Source: Weissella halotolerans DSM 20190 (lineage in GTDB: Bacteria; Bacillota; Bacilli; Lactobacillales; Lactobacillaceae). From it: 64,000 bases of DNA. The position numbers and the translations under genes are program-made. The notes under the pieces were generated by a model, which saw only the letters and a list, made by a program, of their open reading frames with translations, was not told the origin of the DNA and did not search any database. Numbering within the stretch: the stretch's first letter is position 1; each line of letters starts with the position of its first letter. Below, in pieces: positions 34,295 to 43,312 of this stretch. The stretch covers positions 325,067 through 389,066 of the forward strand of contig NZ_ATUU01000002.1 in NCBI RefSeq assembly GCF_000420365.1, given 5' to 3'.

Positions 34295-35023
34295 TTAATC
34301 TTCAACAACGTCAATCTCAACTTCTTCAACTGGTTCTGAACCCATAAACTTGGCAACCAAAGCTGCTAAGACGGCTCCTACCATTGGTCCAATCAAGTAA
34401 ACACCAAACTGGGTCAAAGGACCAACGTTACCATAAAAGGCTGCAAACAAGGCTGGAGCTAATGAACGTGCAGGGTTCATTGAAGCACCAGTAATTTGAA
34501 GACCAATCAACATTAGTGCAATCACAGTAGCTGAAATTGCCAAAGGCGCCATCCGTTGATCACCAAATTGCTTTGATGTCACCATCAAGACAACCAAGAC
34601 TAAGACAAAGGTCAAGAATAACTCAATTAAGGTTGCACTCAAGCCATTAATAGGTGATTGGTAAATTGTCTGACCAAAACCAATCTGCGCAATTGCCGTC
34701 TTCTTAGCTTGGAAAGCCATCATCAAGCCCCAAACAACAGCTGAACCTGCTAGAGCACCCAAGATTTGTGAAGCAAAGTAACCTAGGAAACGTGTCCATG
34801 ACATACGCTTGTTCAGTGCCATGGCCAAGGAAACTGCTGGGTTAATGTTAGCGCCAGATACACGGCCAAAGGTATACATAACAGCCAGGGCTGCAAATCC
34901 AAAGGCAAAGGCCACTGGTAATGGACTAGCTTGTAAGCCAACAAATACTAATGTACCAGTTCCAAGGGCTACAAACATCATCGTGCCAAAAAACTCAGCG
35001 AGATAAACTCGTAAATTTTGCAT
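34295..35023 (-). CDS. Aquaporin (MIP family), AqpZ-like
   Basis: 242 residues, six membrane segments and two half-helices. The two NPA boxes are SGANINPAVSLA and TGASMNPARSLAPA. Ser after the second NPAR, where glycerol facilitators have Asp, points to a water channel. GlpF-like transport cannot be excluded. The ATG at 35023 is preferred over a TTG one codon earlier. The C-terminus is acidic (EPVEEVEIDVVED). Confidence 0.92.
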   Translation of the reverse strand: MQNLRVYLAEFFGTMMFVALGTGTLVFVGLQASPLPVAFAFGFAALAVMYTFGRVSGANINPAVSLAMALNKRMSWTRFLGYFASQILGALAGSAVVWGLMMAFQAKKTAIAQIGFGQTIYQSPINGLSATLIELFLTFVLVLVVLMVTSKQFGDQRMAPLAISATVIALMLIGLQITGASMNPARSLAPALFAAFYGNVGPLTQFGVYLIGPMVGAVLAALVAKFMGSEPVEEVEIDVVED

Positions 35024-35136
35024 CAAATAATTCCTCCAATAAAAAACATCTATAACTAAAGTATCCTATACAAGACACTATACAACACCCTTTACAATTA
35101 AATAACCTTAAAGGGGAAGCTTTAAGTCTTTCTAAA

Positions 35137-35463
35137 CTATCTACCTAGCGCTGCAACAGCCGCATCATTAAGATTATCCCAAACACTATCTGAATCCTGC
35201 TTGAATTGTTCCATGTAGTCTTTGGCATTAGGTTTTGCTTCGCCCATAATGGAATCGTCAAAATTCAAGACTTGTAAGTTATGAAAGTCTGAATCCCAAC
35301 GAACAGTAAAGTAACTGCCATCCGCTTGTTCATCGACAATTGCTTGAAAACCGCGTTTAAGTGTATCTTTGATTAAATCATCTTCGGTCACATCAAACCC
35401 ATGGGCCTGCATGACAATCACTTGATCCCGTAATTCATCAATCGTTTCAGCCAGTCGATCCAT
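35137..35463 (-). CDS. Hypothetical acidic protein, 108 residues
   Basis: Soluble, acidic, starting MDRLAETIDELRDQV. An alpha-helical N-terminus is followed by a strand-like centre (DGSYFTVRWDSDFHNLQVLNF). I do not recognise a family. A GGAGGGG site precedes the ATG. It is flanked by the aquaporin gene and the divergent epimerase gene. Confidence 0.65.
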   Translation of the reverse strand: MDRLAETIDELRDQVIVMQAHGFDVTEDDLIKDTLKRGFQAIVDEQADGSYFTVRWDSDFHNLQVLNFDDSIMGEAKPNAKDYMEQFKQDSDSVWDNLNDAAVAALGR

Positions 35464-35578
35464 TAGTCCCCTCCTCCTTAATTAGCTTTATCCCTTATTG
35501 TATCAGTGCTTAGACTAATTATAAAGTCTTCTATCATGCTTTTCCGGCTCTTTAGCCGCCGGCCCCAGGTACTAATAT

Positions 35579-35607
35579 TTGTCCATAATTCAGAATGCGC
35601 TTATAAT
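35579..35607 (+). promoter_or_regulatory. Promoter of nnrE operon
   Basis: TTGTCC (35579-35584), a 17-nt spacer and consensus TATAAT (35602-35607), 42 nt before the ATG. Confidence 0.75.
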
Positions 35608-35649
35608 GAACGTAATTAAGCCAAACTTTATATAAGGAGTTCCTTTTAA

Positions 35650-36303
35650 ATGGTAGAAGCAGTCACAGCACAAGAAATGCAAAAGCTAGATCGGTATACC
35701 GTAGATACAATCGGCATGCCCTCACTAGTCCTCATGGAACGCACAGCCTTAGCGGTAATCGAGGTCATGGCCGCCGGTAAATTTGACCTGAGCAACGTCC
35801 TGGTGATTGCAGGGCTGGGCAACAATGGTGGAGACGGGATTGCCATTGCCCGCTTGCTTATGCAAAAAGGAATTCGTGGCGACCTCTTAGTTCTTGGTGA
35901 TGAAAAACGAGCAGCCCCCAATACCGTGACCCAATTAAACATAGCCCGTGCTTATGGTCTGCCGGTACAACATCGCGTTCGCGACTTTCGAAACTATACC
36001 GTCATTATTGATGCCCTATTTGGCATTGGCCTAACCAAACCCGTGCCAACCAAGTTGGGCGAAGTCATTAAACGAGTTAATGCCGCTAACATCCCTGTCG
36101 TATCCGTGGATGTGCCTTCCGGTCTTAATGCTACTACCGGCGAAATCCTTGGATCTTCAATCCGGGCCGAAGCAACCGTGACTTTCGGCTACCCTAAAAC
36201 AGGCCTATTGAAAAATGAAGGTCTTAAACGTGCTGGTGATATCTACGTCAAAGATATTGGCATCTATAAGCCTGAACAATTAACACCTATTAGCAATAGC
36301 TAG
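35650..36303 (+). CDS. nnrE: NAD(P)H-hydrate epimerase
   Basis: 217 residues, YjeF_N domain alone. The motif GLGNNGGDGIAIARLL is at about 56-71 and SVDVPSGLNATTG at about 155-167. It interconverts R and S forms of damaged NADH hydrate. The partner dehydratase (NnrD) is not in this window. The next gene starts 9 nt later. Confidence 0.9.
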   Translation: MVEAVTAQEMQKLDRYTVDTIGMPSLVLMERTALAVIEVMAAGKFDLSNVLVIAGLGNNGGDGIAIARLLMQKGIRGDLLVLGDEKRAAPNTVTQLNIARAYGLPVQHRVRDFRNYTVIIDALFGIGLTKPVPTKLGEVIKRVNAANIPVVSVDVPSGLNATTGEILGSSIRAEATVTFGYPKTGLLKNEGLKRAGDIYVKDIGIYKPEQLTPISNS

Positions 36304-36312
36304 GAGAAGAAC

Positions 36313-38187
36313 ATGCAAATCGTACTTATTGGTGCTGGACCCCGCAACTTAGTCCTCACCGAACGTCTCGTTGCCTATGCACAACACACGGGCATTACCA
36401 GCCATATTCATCTAATTGATCCCTATCCCATTGGGGGTCACGTTTGGCAAACTAATCAAAATCCCCTTTTTTTGGCAAACACCATTGCGTCACAATTGAC
36501 CCTATTTACTGATGCCACCATTCAAAAAGAATTTCCAGGTTTAACTGGTCCAAATTTGTATGATTGGGCCAGCCAAGAGGCCGAGCACTATTTACAACAC
36601 CACCACTTTGAGCACCAATCAGACTTTTTAAATGAATTGAGTCGGCTAACGCCTAATAACTACACATCACGTGGTTTATTTGGGGTCTATGCCCAGTGGT
36701 TCTTTGAACAAGTTTTAACTACCAGCCAGGCAACACCTGCTGATATTACCGTCACCCATAATATAGTAACTCAACTGATACCTGATAAAGACCATGGTTA
36801 TCAACTAACGTTAGCAAATGGTCAACAGTTAAAGGCCGATTATGTTGTCTTGACCCCTGGTCATCTTGCAGCACGGCCCAATGACCTTGAAGCGACCTTT
36901 ACTGCCTTGGCTAAAACTGAGGCAGATCGACATTATCTACCACCTATGCACCCAAGTGATGCTCCCTTGGCTTTAATTCCCGCCAAGGAGGATGTTTTAA
37001 TCCGCGGGCTTGGGCTTAGCTTTTTTGACTATATGATTGCTTTGACGGTTGGTCGTGGTGGTCGCTTTACGCGTAATGCAGACCAATCCCTGGTTTACCA
37101 ACCATCAGGCTTAGAACCCCACTTAATTGCTGGCTCCAGACGGGGTTTGCCACCTCATGCACGTGGGATTAATCAAAAACAGAATACCCAACGTTTACAA
37201 CCTCATTTCCTCACTCCAGTTCGCATGAAGGCCCTCGCTCAATCGCACCAAGGTTATGTCCCTTATGATGACTTTATGCATTTGGTACGGCAGGAACTTA
37301 GCTACAAATACTACCGTAATGTAGTAAATGATCTTAGCCAAACTTTTCCCTTTGCTAGTGCCCAATTTGTAACCGCCCTCAAAGAAAGCAACGATTTAGA
37401 GGCGACAGCCCAGGCCTATGCCTTTCCACCCGCAGAATTAATGGATTGGGAAAAGGTTATGGCGCCCAATCAGTCCGTAACAGCGGATCAATCTTATACT
37501 AATTTTTTAATTAAGTATTTAAAATGGGATATTCATGACGCCAAACTAGGTAACCTATCTGCACCTTATGCAGGAGCCTTCGATATTCTACGTGATCTGC
37601 GTAATCAAATCCGTCACTATTTGGCTGATGGTTACTTCACCCCCACAGACTATCAAAAGTTCTTAACAGACTTTAGCCCCTTAAATAATTTTATTGCTGT
37701 TGGGCCACCACTCTTACGAATGGAACAAATGAGCGCTCTAATGCAGGCTGGTATCCTAACTATTACCGGTCCCCAAGTCCAAGCTAGCATCGGTCGTGAA
37801 AATAACTTTATGATTGAAGATATTTATCACCATCAGTGGTTTGCTCCTAATTTGATTGAAGCACGGTTGCCCGGGCAGGGTCTATCTCAAACAAAAGATG
37901 AACTCTTAGTACAACTACAAGCAGCTTCACTCATCAATCCTGCTACTGTTAAAACGGCTGGTTATCCTAGCCTTTCACTAAATGCAGCTTTTAATGACCG
38001 TACGACCCTACAAGCCTTAACAACAAGCGGAAGGCCTGTTCCTGCTTTATATGTTTGGGGGATTCCAACTGAGGGTTGGAATTGGTTTACTACCTCGGCG
38101 CCTCGTCCTGACGCTGACGATAAGGCCTTAAATGATGCTGAACATATTGCACATAACATTTTTACCCAGGAACGTCATAAGTCATAA
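36313..38187 (+). CDS. FAD/NAD(P)-binding protein
   Basis: 624 residues. The N-terminal dinucleotide-binding motif is IVLIGAGPRNLVLTERLV, with an acidic strand end DPYPIGGHVW. This is the FAD-NAD(P)-binding family with a large uncharacterised remainder. Reads GHLAARPNDLEA and RGLPPHARGIN are family-like. Substrate unknown. It follows nnrE in what looks like one operon and ends at a strong terminator. Confidence 0.8.
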   Translation: MQIVLIGAGPRNLVLTERLVAYAQHTGITSHIHLIDPYPIGGHVWQTNQNPLFLANTIASQLTLFTDATIQKEFPGLTGPNLYDWASQEAEHYLQHHHFEHQSDFLNELSRLTPNNYTSRGLFGVYAQWFFEQVLTTSQATPADITVTHNIVTQLIPDKDHGYQLTLANGQQLKADYVVLTPGHLAARPNDLEATFTALAKTEADRHYLPPMHPSDAPLALIPAKEDVLIRGLGLSFFDYMIALTVGRGGRFTRNADQSLVYQPSGLEPHLIAGSRRGLPPHARGINQKQNTQRLQPHFLTPVRMKALAQSHQGYVPYDDFMHLVRQELSYKYYRNVVNDLSQTFPFASAQFVTALKESNDLEATAQAYAFPPAELMDWEKVMAPNQSVTADQSYTNFLIKYLKWDIHDAKLGNLSAPYAGAFDILRDLRNQIRHYLADGYFTPTDYQKFLTDFSPLNNFIAVGPPLLRMEQMSALMQAGILTITGPQVQASIGRENNFMIEDIYHHQWFAPNLIEARLPGQGLSQTKDELLVQLQAASLINPATVKTAGYPSLSLNAAFNDRTTLQALTTSGRPVPALYVWGIPTEGWNWFTTSAPRPDADDKALNDAEHIAHNIFTQERHKS

Positions 38188-38190
38188 GTC

Positions 38191-38228
38191 AAAAAAGGGA
38201 GACTGAACACATGTTCAGTCTCCCTTTT
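38191..38228. terminator. Bidirectional terminator
   Basis: AAAAGGGAGACTGAACA pairs with TGTTCAGTCTCCCTTTT between convergent genes. Confidence 0.92.
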
Positions 38229-38236
38229 GATTTCAA

Positions 38237-39640
38237 TCAATCCATATTTAATTTAGAATGTTTCATACCGTAAGCTAGGTAAATGACTAATCCCAGGCCA
38301 AACCAAATGGCTGCTACAACCAACGTTTCACTGTGTAGTTGACTAATCATAAAGAGAGAGAGTCCCGCTGACACTAGCGGTAAAATTGGATAACCAGGCA
38401 TATGGTAGCCATTGTTACTTAAGTCCGCCCGTTTACGCAAGGGGAGCACCCCTAAGGAAACTACAAAAAAGGCTAAAAGGGTTCCCATATTAACTAAATC
38501 AACTAACCGCTCTAATGGTACTAGTCCGCCAAAGGTGGCAATGACCACCGTAGCCACTCCTAAGGCCCTCGATGGCTCGCCATTCACGTTTAACTTACCT
38601 AAATTACCAGGAAGCAAACCATCCCGACCAATCGCATAAACCAAACGTGATGACGCATAAACCATCGTATAAATCATCGTAAACATCCCGACCAGGGCAC
38701 CCAAGGAAACAACCAAGAATATCCCCCTTTGCCCCACTGCATTTAAAGCATAGGCAACTGGGTCGGCAACATTTAACTTTGTATAATGAACCATTCCGGT
38801 TAACACCAGGGCAACTAAACTATATAACAGCCCGGCAATAACTAGGGTACCAATAATTCCCAAGGGCATATTACGTTTAGGATTTTTGACTTCCGCCGCT
38901 GAAGATGATAGAGCGTCAAAGCCCAAGAAGGCAAAGAAGACCAAGGATGTACCAGTCAACACTCCTTGCCAGCCAAATGCTCCAGCATGCCGGGCCGGGA
39001 TAAAGGGTTGGTAGTTACTCTGTTTAATATAAAAAGCACCAACGACAATAAAAAGTATAATAATCGCAATTTTCAATAAAACCATGGCATTTTGAAAATA
39101 CTTAGATTCCTTCATCCCTCTGCTTAATAGAGCCGCCACAATAACGATGATAAGTACAGCAATTATATTTATGTAGGTGCCCTGGGCTGGGTTAAATGGT
39201 CCTGACAAAGCCTTGGGCAAGCTGAATACAGGAGCTACCAGACTGGTAAAGTAGGCAGCCCAGCCAGTTGATACAGCCGCAACAGCCAAAAAGTATTCTA
39301 AAATGAGTGCCCAACCTAAAATCCAACCAACTACTTCACCAAAAATAATATTTCCATAAGAATAAGCTGAGCCGGCCACCGGCAAGGTTGAGGCAACTTC
39401 AGAATAAGCCATCGCCACTAAGGCAGAAACGGCTGCAGCTAAGAGAAAACTCAACGTAACTGCTGGACCAGCAGTGGTGGCCGCAACCGTTCCTGGCAGG
39501 ATAAATATACCTGCACCAATAACAGCACCAACGCCTAATCCTAGTAAGTCCTTAGCCCCTAATGTCTTTTTAAAAGCCCCATCGGTTTTTAAATAATTCG
39601 CTAGTGATTCTTTTTTAAACATTCGCTGTAACAATTTCAT
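38237..39640 (-). CDS. APC-superfamily amino acid permease (YfnA/CAT-like)
   Basis: 467 residues from the ATG at 39640, 5 nt from GGGGGAG. About 12 membrane segments. The family start is KTLGAKDLLGLGVGAVIGAGIFILPGT, with a conserved GAGIF, followed by AYSYGNIIFGEVVGWILGW. The CAT-like branch often moves cationic or branched amino acids; the substrate cannot be told. Single gene ending in a shared terminator. Confidence 0.88.
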   Translation of the reverse strand: MKLLQRMFKKESLANYLKTDGAFKKTLGAKDLLGLGVGAVIGAGIFILPGTVAATTAGPAVTLSFLLAAAVSALVAMAYSEVASTLPVAGSAYSYGNIIFGEVVGWILGWALILEYFLAVAAVSTGWAAYFTSLVAPVFSLPKALSGPFNPAQGTYINIIAVLIIVIVAALLSRGMKESKYFQNAMVLLKIAIIILFIVVGAFYIKQSNYQPFIPARHAGAFGWQGVLTGTSLVFFAFLGFDALSSSAAEVKNPKRNMPLGIIGTLVIAGLLYSLVALVLTGMVHYTKLNVADPVAYALNAVGQRGIFLVVSLGALVGMFTMIYTMVYASSRLVYAIGRDGLLPGNLGKLNVNGEPSRALGVATVVIATFGGLVPLERLVDLVNMGTLLAFFVVSLGVLPLRKRADLSNNGYHMPGYPILPLVSAGLSLFMISQLHSETLVVAAIWFGLGLVIYLAYGMKHSKLNMD

Positions 39641-40118
39641 ACCCACTCCCCCTCTTGTAAAGTCTTCAGTCTCAAGACTAATCTAGAGACCAACCGACCT
39701 GCTAGCAGTCACCACAATCCAATCTTAATCATTTTTAATCAACCCAAGTTGACCTGCCTCATGGTCTTGAACTATCTACTAAGATAAGAACAAACCCTGT
39801 TGCAAGGCTGACCGGACACGATACCTTATACAAGATCATCTCCAACCCATTCGCTCATAAGGCTAATAACTGCTTCGTTAATCACCCTGGATAATGCCAT
39901 AATTCTACGCAGAATAAGTGAACAGGTCAAGAATTTTATCATTCTCTCATTTAAGTGGCAGTAAGTCTTTGTCATCAATTCTCTTGTGTACTGTAACCCA
40001 GTCTTTTAATCCTACTCAGTTGAAAGGTCAATCAATTATGGTTATATTAGAGAGTAGCCTTTAACCATTTTACAGCTATTAGTTATACTAAATAACAGAC
40101 CTAGTAGAAAGGATACCC
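39641..40118. other. 478-nt divergent intergenic region
   Basis: Between the permease gene (minus) and dus (plus). It has no reading frame and no recognised T-box or riboswitch elements. AGTCTTGAGACT at about 39667 is a short palindrome. A promoter for dus is likely: TTAACC, 17 nt, TATACT, about 20-60 nt before its ATG. Confidence 0.45.
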
Positions 40119-41168
40119 ATGACTAAAGCAAAATCAGCTTACTGGCAACATATTATCGATGCTGCCCAAAAGCATCCGCAGGTGGCTGGTCTTGACCAGT
40201 TGCCTTTCTTCACTCTTGCCCCAATGGAGGCCGTCACCGATACTGTCTTTCGACGCGTGGTCGCTGCCGCTGCCGCTCCTGAAGCATTTTACACGGAATT
40301 CACTAACGCTCGCAGCATTTCCCATCCTAAGGCCAAGTTCACTGTTCAAGGCCGACTATGCTTCGTGCCTGAAGAAGCATCTATTCCCATTGCCCAATTA
40401 TGGGGTGATCGACCAATTGACTTTGAATTAGGAAGTATTGATCTGAAAGAGCGTGGCTTTGAAGCATTGGATATTAACATGGGGTGCCCAGACTCAACTG
40501 TCATTAAAAATGGTGGCGGTTCAGATTTGATTCGCCATGCAGAAAAAGTTCCTGCTCTCATTGCAGCAGCCAAAACAGCTGGACTTCCGGTATCTGTTAA
40601 AACGCGATTAGGGTTTAACCGTGTAGAGACTTACAAAGAATGGCTACCCTTACTCTTAGAACAAGATATTGAAGTCTTGACGATTCATTTACGTAGTCGG
40701 AAAGAAATGTCTAAGGTTCCTGCGCATTTTGAATATATCGATGATATTCTAAAAATGCGTGACGCCATTGCCCCGCATACGCTCATTCAAATTAATGGGG
40801 ATATCAAAGATCGTGCTCAGGGACTCGCATTAGCTAAGGCACATCCAGGTTTGGATGGTATCATGATTGGTCGTGGTATTTTTGAAAATCCTTATGCCTT
40901 TTCAGATACGCCGACTGAGCATACGCTAACCGATTCGCTTAATTTACTCCGAATGCAATTGGACCTTCACGATGACTTTGTCACGAACTTCTGGCCTTCT
41001 AATTTTCAAAAGCTCAAGCGTTTCTTTAAAATTTACGTTCGTAATTTTTCCTACGCTTCTGACTTGAGAATTGCCTTAATGGACACTAACTCTACTGATG
41101 ATGCCCGTCAAATTCTTGATACTTTTGATCAACAGTGGCAGGCCAAACAAGAGCAAAAATTAGATTAA
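40119..41168 (+). CDS. tRNA-dihydrouridine synthase family protein
   Basis: 349 residues, FMN-binding TIM barrel. The N-terminus FFTLAPMEAVTDTVFRRVV, the catalytic Cys in DINMGCPDSTVIKNGGGSDL, KTRLGF, and the FMN phosphate site GIMIGRGIFENPYAF are visible. The N-terminal region is longer than in the main DusB. Reduces uridines in the tRNA D-loop; the target position is not predictable. Single gene with its own terminator. Confidence 0.88.
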   Translation: MTKAKSAYWQHIIDAAQKHPQVAGLDQLPFFTLAPMEAVTDTVFRRVVAAAAAPEAFYTEFTNARSISHPKAKFTVQGRLCFVPEEASIPIAQLWGDRPIDFELGSIDLKERGFEALDINMGCPDSTVIKNGGGSDLIRHAEKVPALIAAAKTAGLPVSVKTRLGFNRVETYKEWLPLLLEQDIEVLTIHLRSRKEMSKVPAHFEYIDDILKMRDAIAPHTLIQINGDIKDRAQGLALAKAHPGLDGIMIGRGIFENPYAFSDTPTEHTLTDSLNLLRMQLDLHDDFVTNFWPSNFQKLKRFFKIYVRNFSYASDLRIALMDTNSTDDARQILDTFDQQWQAKQEQKLD

Positions 41169-41171
41169 AAC

Positions 41172-41207
41172 AAAAAACGTTCAAGATAATTATCTTGAAC
41201 GTTTTTT
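41172..41207. terminator. Bidirectional terminator
   Basis: AAAACGTTCAAGATAA pairs with TTATCTTGAACGTTTT, flanked by A- and T-rich tails, between convergent dus and brkB-like genes. Confidence 0.92.
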
Positions 41208-41215
41208 GCATGGGT

Positions 41216-42043
41216 CTATTTTTCAAAGCGCTTGAACGTACCCAACCAGGCAATGCAGACTTGCCCCAAAACTAAGACCGACGCCATTAAATTGAAGTAA
41301 ATTAACAAAACCACTAAAGACCCTAAGGATTGATAAAAGCCGACATTTTTCAAAGCAAACTGTGCATAAAAGCCAAAGACTGAATTAACGACCAATAATA
41401 ATATAATTTCGATAATTGACCCGGTTACGACCGCGCGCCAAGACTGCTTAATGACCGGGAGCAGAAAATTGAAGAGCGATAATAAAACAAACAGAGCTAA
41501 GCCTGCATATAACCAGGCCTGCTTTGCGACAGCCCCTAAAAAAGGTACCGAAACAGGTAAGGCATCCACCACAGTTGGTAGGAACGAACTAGCTATAATA
41601 ATCACTAAAGCTGCGGTTAAAAGCACCAGCATCCAAATAAAGCTCAAAATTCTGGTAATTAACCCATTTTCTTCATCTTCCACATCATATACTTGGTTAA
41701 ACACTTGCCGAATGGTCGCTAAAATACTACTAGCACTCCAGAGGGTGATTACAACAGTAAAAGATAGAACCCCTACGCCCCCTTTTAAAATTGATGCTAC
41801 CAGTGGAACTAACACATGCGCCACGTTGGCCGGCAATTGACTAGCTAAAAAGCGATTGATCTCACTTGAATTAACACCAACTAGGCCAGCAACCGCGCCA
41901 ATACTCATAACCAAGGGAACTAAAGATAGGAAAGTATAATAGGCAATGGTTGGTCCCACCATACTAATATTTGCTCGTTTAAAATACATGAGTAACTGCG
42001 GTAAGTGCCACTTTGACATCGCCTTTTTGGCTGTTTTGATCAT
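41216..42043 (-). CDS. YihY/BrkB-family membrane protein
   Basis: 275 residues, about six membrane segments. Family features are the N-terminal SMVGPTIAYYTFLSLVPLVMS, GGVGVLSFTVVITLWSASSIL and FGFYAQFALKNVGFYQSLGSLVVLLIYFN. These proteins were once annotated as RNase BN without support; function is unknown. A parS-like palindrome lies just upstream. Confidence 0.88.
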   Translation of the reverse strand: MIKTAKKAMSKWHLPQLLMYFKRANISMVGPTIAYYTFLSLVPLVMSIGAVAGLVGVNSSEINRFLASQLPANVAHVLVPLVASILKGGVGVLSFTVVITLWSASSILATIRQVFNQVYDVEDEENGLITRILSFIWMLVLLTAALVIIIASSFLPTVVDALPVSVPFLGAVAKQAWLYAGLALFVLLSLFNFLLPVIKQSWRAVVTGSIIEIILLLVVNSVFGFYAQFALKNVGFYQSLGSLVVLLIYFNLMASVLVLGQVCIAWLGTFKRFEK

Positions 42044-42061
42044 TTTTAAATCCTTCTCTAC

Positions 42062-42077
42062 TGTTTCACATGAAACT
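42062..42077. promoter_or_regulatory. parS-like site 3
   Basis: TGTTTCACATGAAACT matches TGTTTCACGTGAAACA at 14 of 16 positions, with intact GTTTCA/TGAAAC arms. It lies in the gap between the YihY and small membrane genes, touching the stop of the latter. Confidence 0.55.
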
Positions 42078-42291
42078 AATTAAGCTTACCCGCCCGATAA
42101 TCCTTCACATAATTCCAGAAACTAGCAACTGCTGAAACTAAATCGAACCCTGGTAAAAAGATAATATAAACAGCCGTTGCCCAGCCGGACGTTGGTCCAA
42201 TTAAAAACAAAAATAGCGCATCAATTACTAGCGATGTTAGTAATTGCCCTGGTTGTGCATGGAAAATAGAGCGACTAAATCCACCTATCAT
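42076..42291 (-). CDS. Small membrane protein, 71 residues
   Basis: Two hydrophobic segments (LLTSLVIDALFLFLIGPTSG and AVYIIFLPGFDLVSAVASF) with a basic tail. I do not recognise a family. It lies 12 nt after the esterase gene on the same strand and is probably co-transcribed with it and the YihY-type gene. Confidence 0.65.
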   Translation of the reverse strand: MIGGFSRSIFHAQPGQLLTSLVIDALFLFLIGPTSGWATAVYIIFLPGFDLVSAVASFWNYVKDYRAGKLN

Positions 42292-42303
42292 AATGTTCTC
42301 CTG

Positions 42304-43203
42304 TTAATTAAGCCATTTTTTCAAAAAGGCAGCTTTAATCTTCGTATATTCTGGTGACATATAATCTTTAATGCCATGCACCCCATTTGGCACTAAGTAA
42401 TATGGTGTTTTAGCAGCACCCAATACTTTACGCGCAGCCGCCATCATATTAACTGTTTGCTGGTAGGGAACAACTGGATCTGCTTTACCGGCAAAAGCTA
42501 AAATAGGGGGCATCCCTGGGGCAAAGTAGGTTGCTGGATTAACTTTTTGCACCAAATCAGGTACATCTTTAGGTGCCTGACCTTTAAATAACAAACCTTC
42601 AAAGGAAGTAGCTGTTCCCGTCTCCGCAAACTTTGGCTTTACTCCTGAACTAGCAAACTGCTCTTTGAATTTATCAAACTCATAAGGCCCATACATGGCA
42701 ATCACAGCCTTCACCTTTTCTGATACTTGTGGATACAGGCCAAAATCACGCTTTTCCATTTTGCCCACATTCTCTGTCGCAGCTACCGTGACCGCTAATT
42801 GTGCTCCGGAAGATTCACCCATCAACGCCATTCGGTCTACATCTAGCTGATATTGTGCCCCCTGGGCGTGCAAATAACGTAAGGCAGCTTTAACTTCATA
42901 GATTTGCGTTGGATAATCTGCCTGCCAGAGCAGTGAATAATCTGGACTAACAATGGCATACCCATATTGTCGTAATAAAGCCATCGCCGGGGCTAGTTTA
43001 AATGATCCGCGCCGTCCACGATACAATCCACCACCATACAAATCAACAATGACAGGAAAAGGGCCTTGACCTTCATTTGGTAAAAAAATATCCAGTTGAT
43101 GATGGTCACCTGGCATATAGCTAATATCATGCCATTGCCGTTCAATATCCTCAGCTGGAATATCCTGTCTGACATATTTTTGATCAATAAAACGTCCCGT
43201 CAT
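42304..43203 (-). CDS. Alpha/beta hydrolase, esterase of BD-FAE/HSL-like type
   Basis: 299 residues from the ATG at 43203, spaced 8 nt from GGAGG; an upstream ATG at 43218 overlaps that site. The oxyanion segment is DLYGGGLYRGRRGS in place of HGGG. The nucleophile elbow is MGESSGAQLAV. The Asp is in AFAGKADPVVPY and the His in NGVHGIKDY near the C-terminus. No signal peptide. Acts on carboxyl esters; substrate unknown. Confidence 0.85.
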   Translation of the reverse strand: MTGRFIDQKYVRQDIPAEDIERQWHDISYMPGDHHQLDIFLPNEGQGPFPVIVDLYGGGLYRGRRGSFKLAPAMALLRQYGYAIVSPDYSLLWQADYPTQIYEVKAALRYLHAQGAQYQLDVDRMALMGESSGAQLAVTVAATENVGKMEKRDFGLYPQVSEKVKAVIAMYGPYEFDKFKEQFASSGVKPKFAETGTATSFEGLLFKGQAPKDVPDLVQKVNPATYFAPGMPPILAFAGKADPVVPYQQTVNMMAAARKVLGAAKTPYYLVPNGVHGIKDYMSPEYTKIKAAFLKKWLN

Positions 43204-43265
43204 CAACTCTACCTCCATATAATTACTAAACTAAGTGTAAAACATTCGCCTGGTAATTACTATGC

Positions 43266-43307
43266 AAAAAAGGAGACCCACTGATTTAATCAGTGGGTCT
43301 CCTTTTT
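43266..43307. terminator. Bidirectional terminator
   Basis: AAAAAGGAGACCCACTGATT pairs with AATCAGTGGGTCTCCTTTTT. It follows the amino acid permease gene in the minus direction. Confidence 0.9.
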
Positions 43308-43312
43308 AACCA

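Noticed and set aside
39641-40118. T-box or lysine riboswitch before the amino acid permease
   Set aside because: No T-box core (GGGTGGNACCGCG) and no lysine-riboswitch elements were found on either strand.
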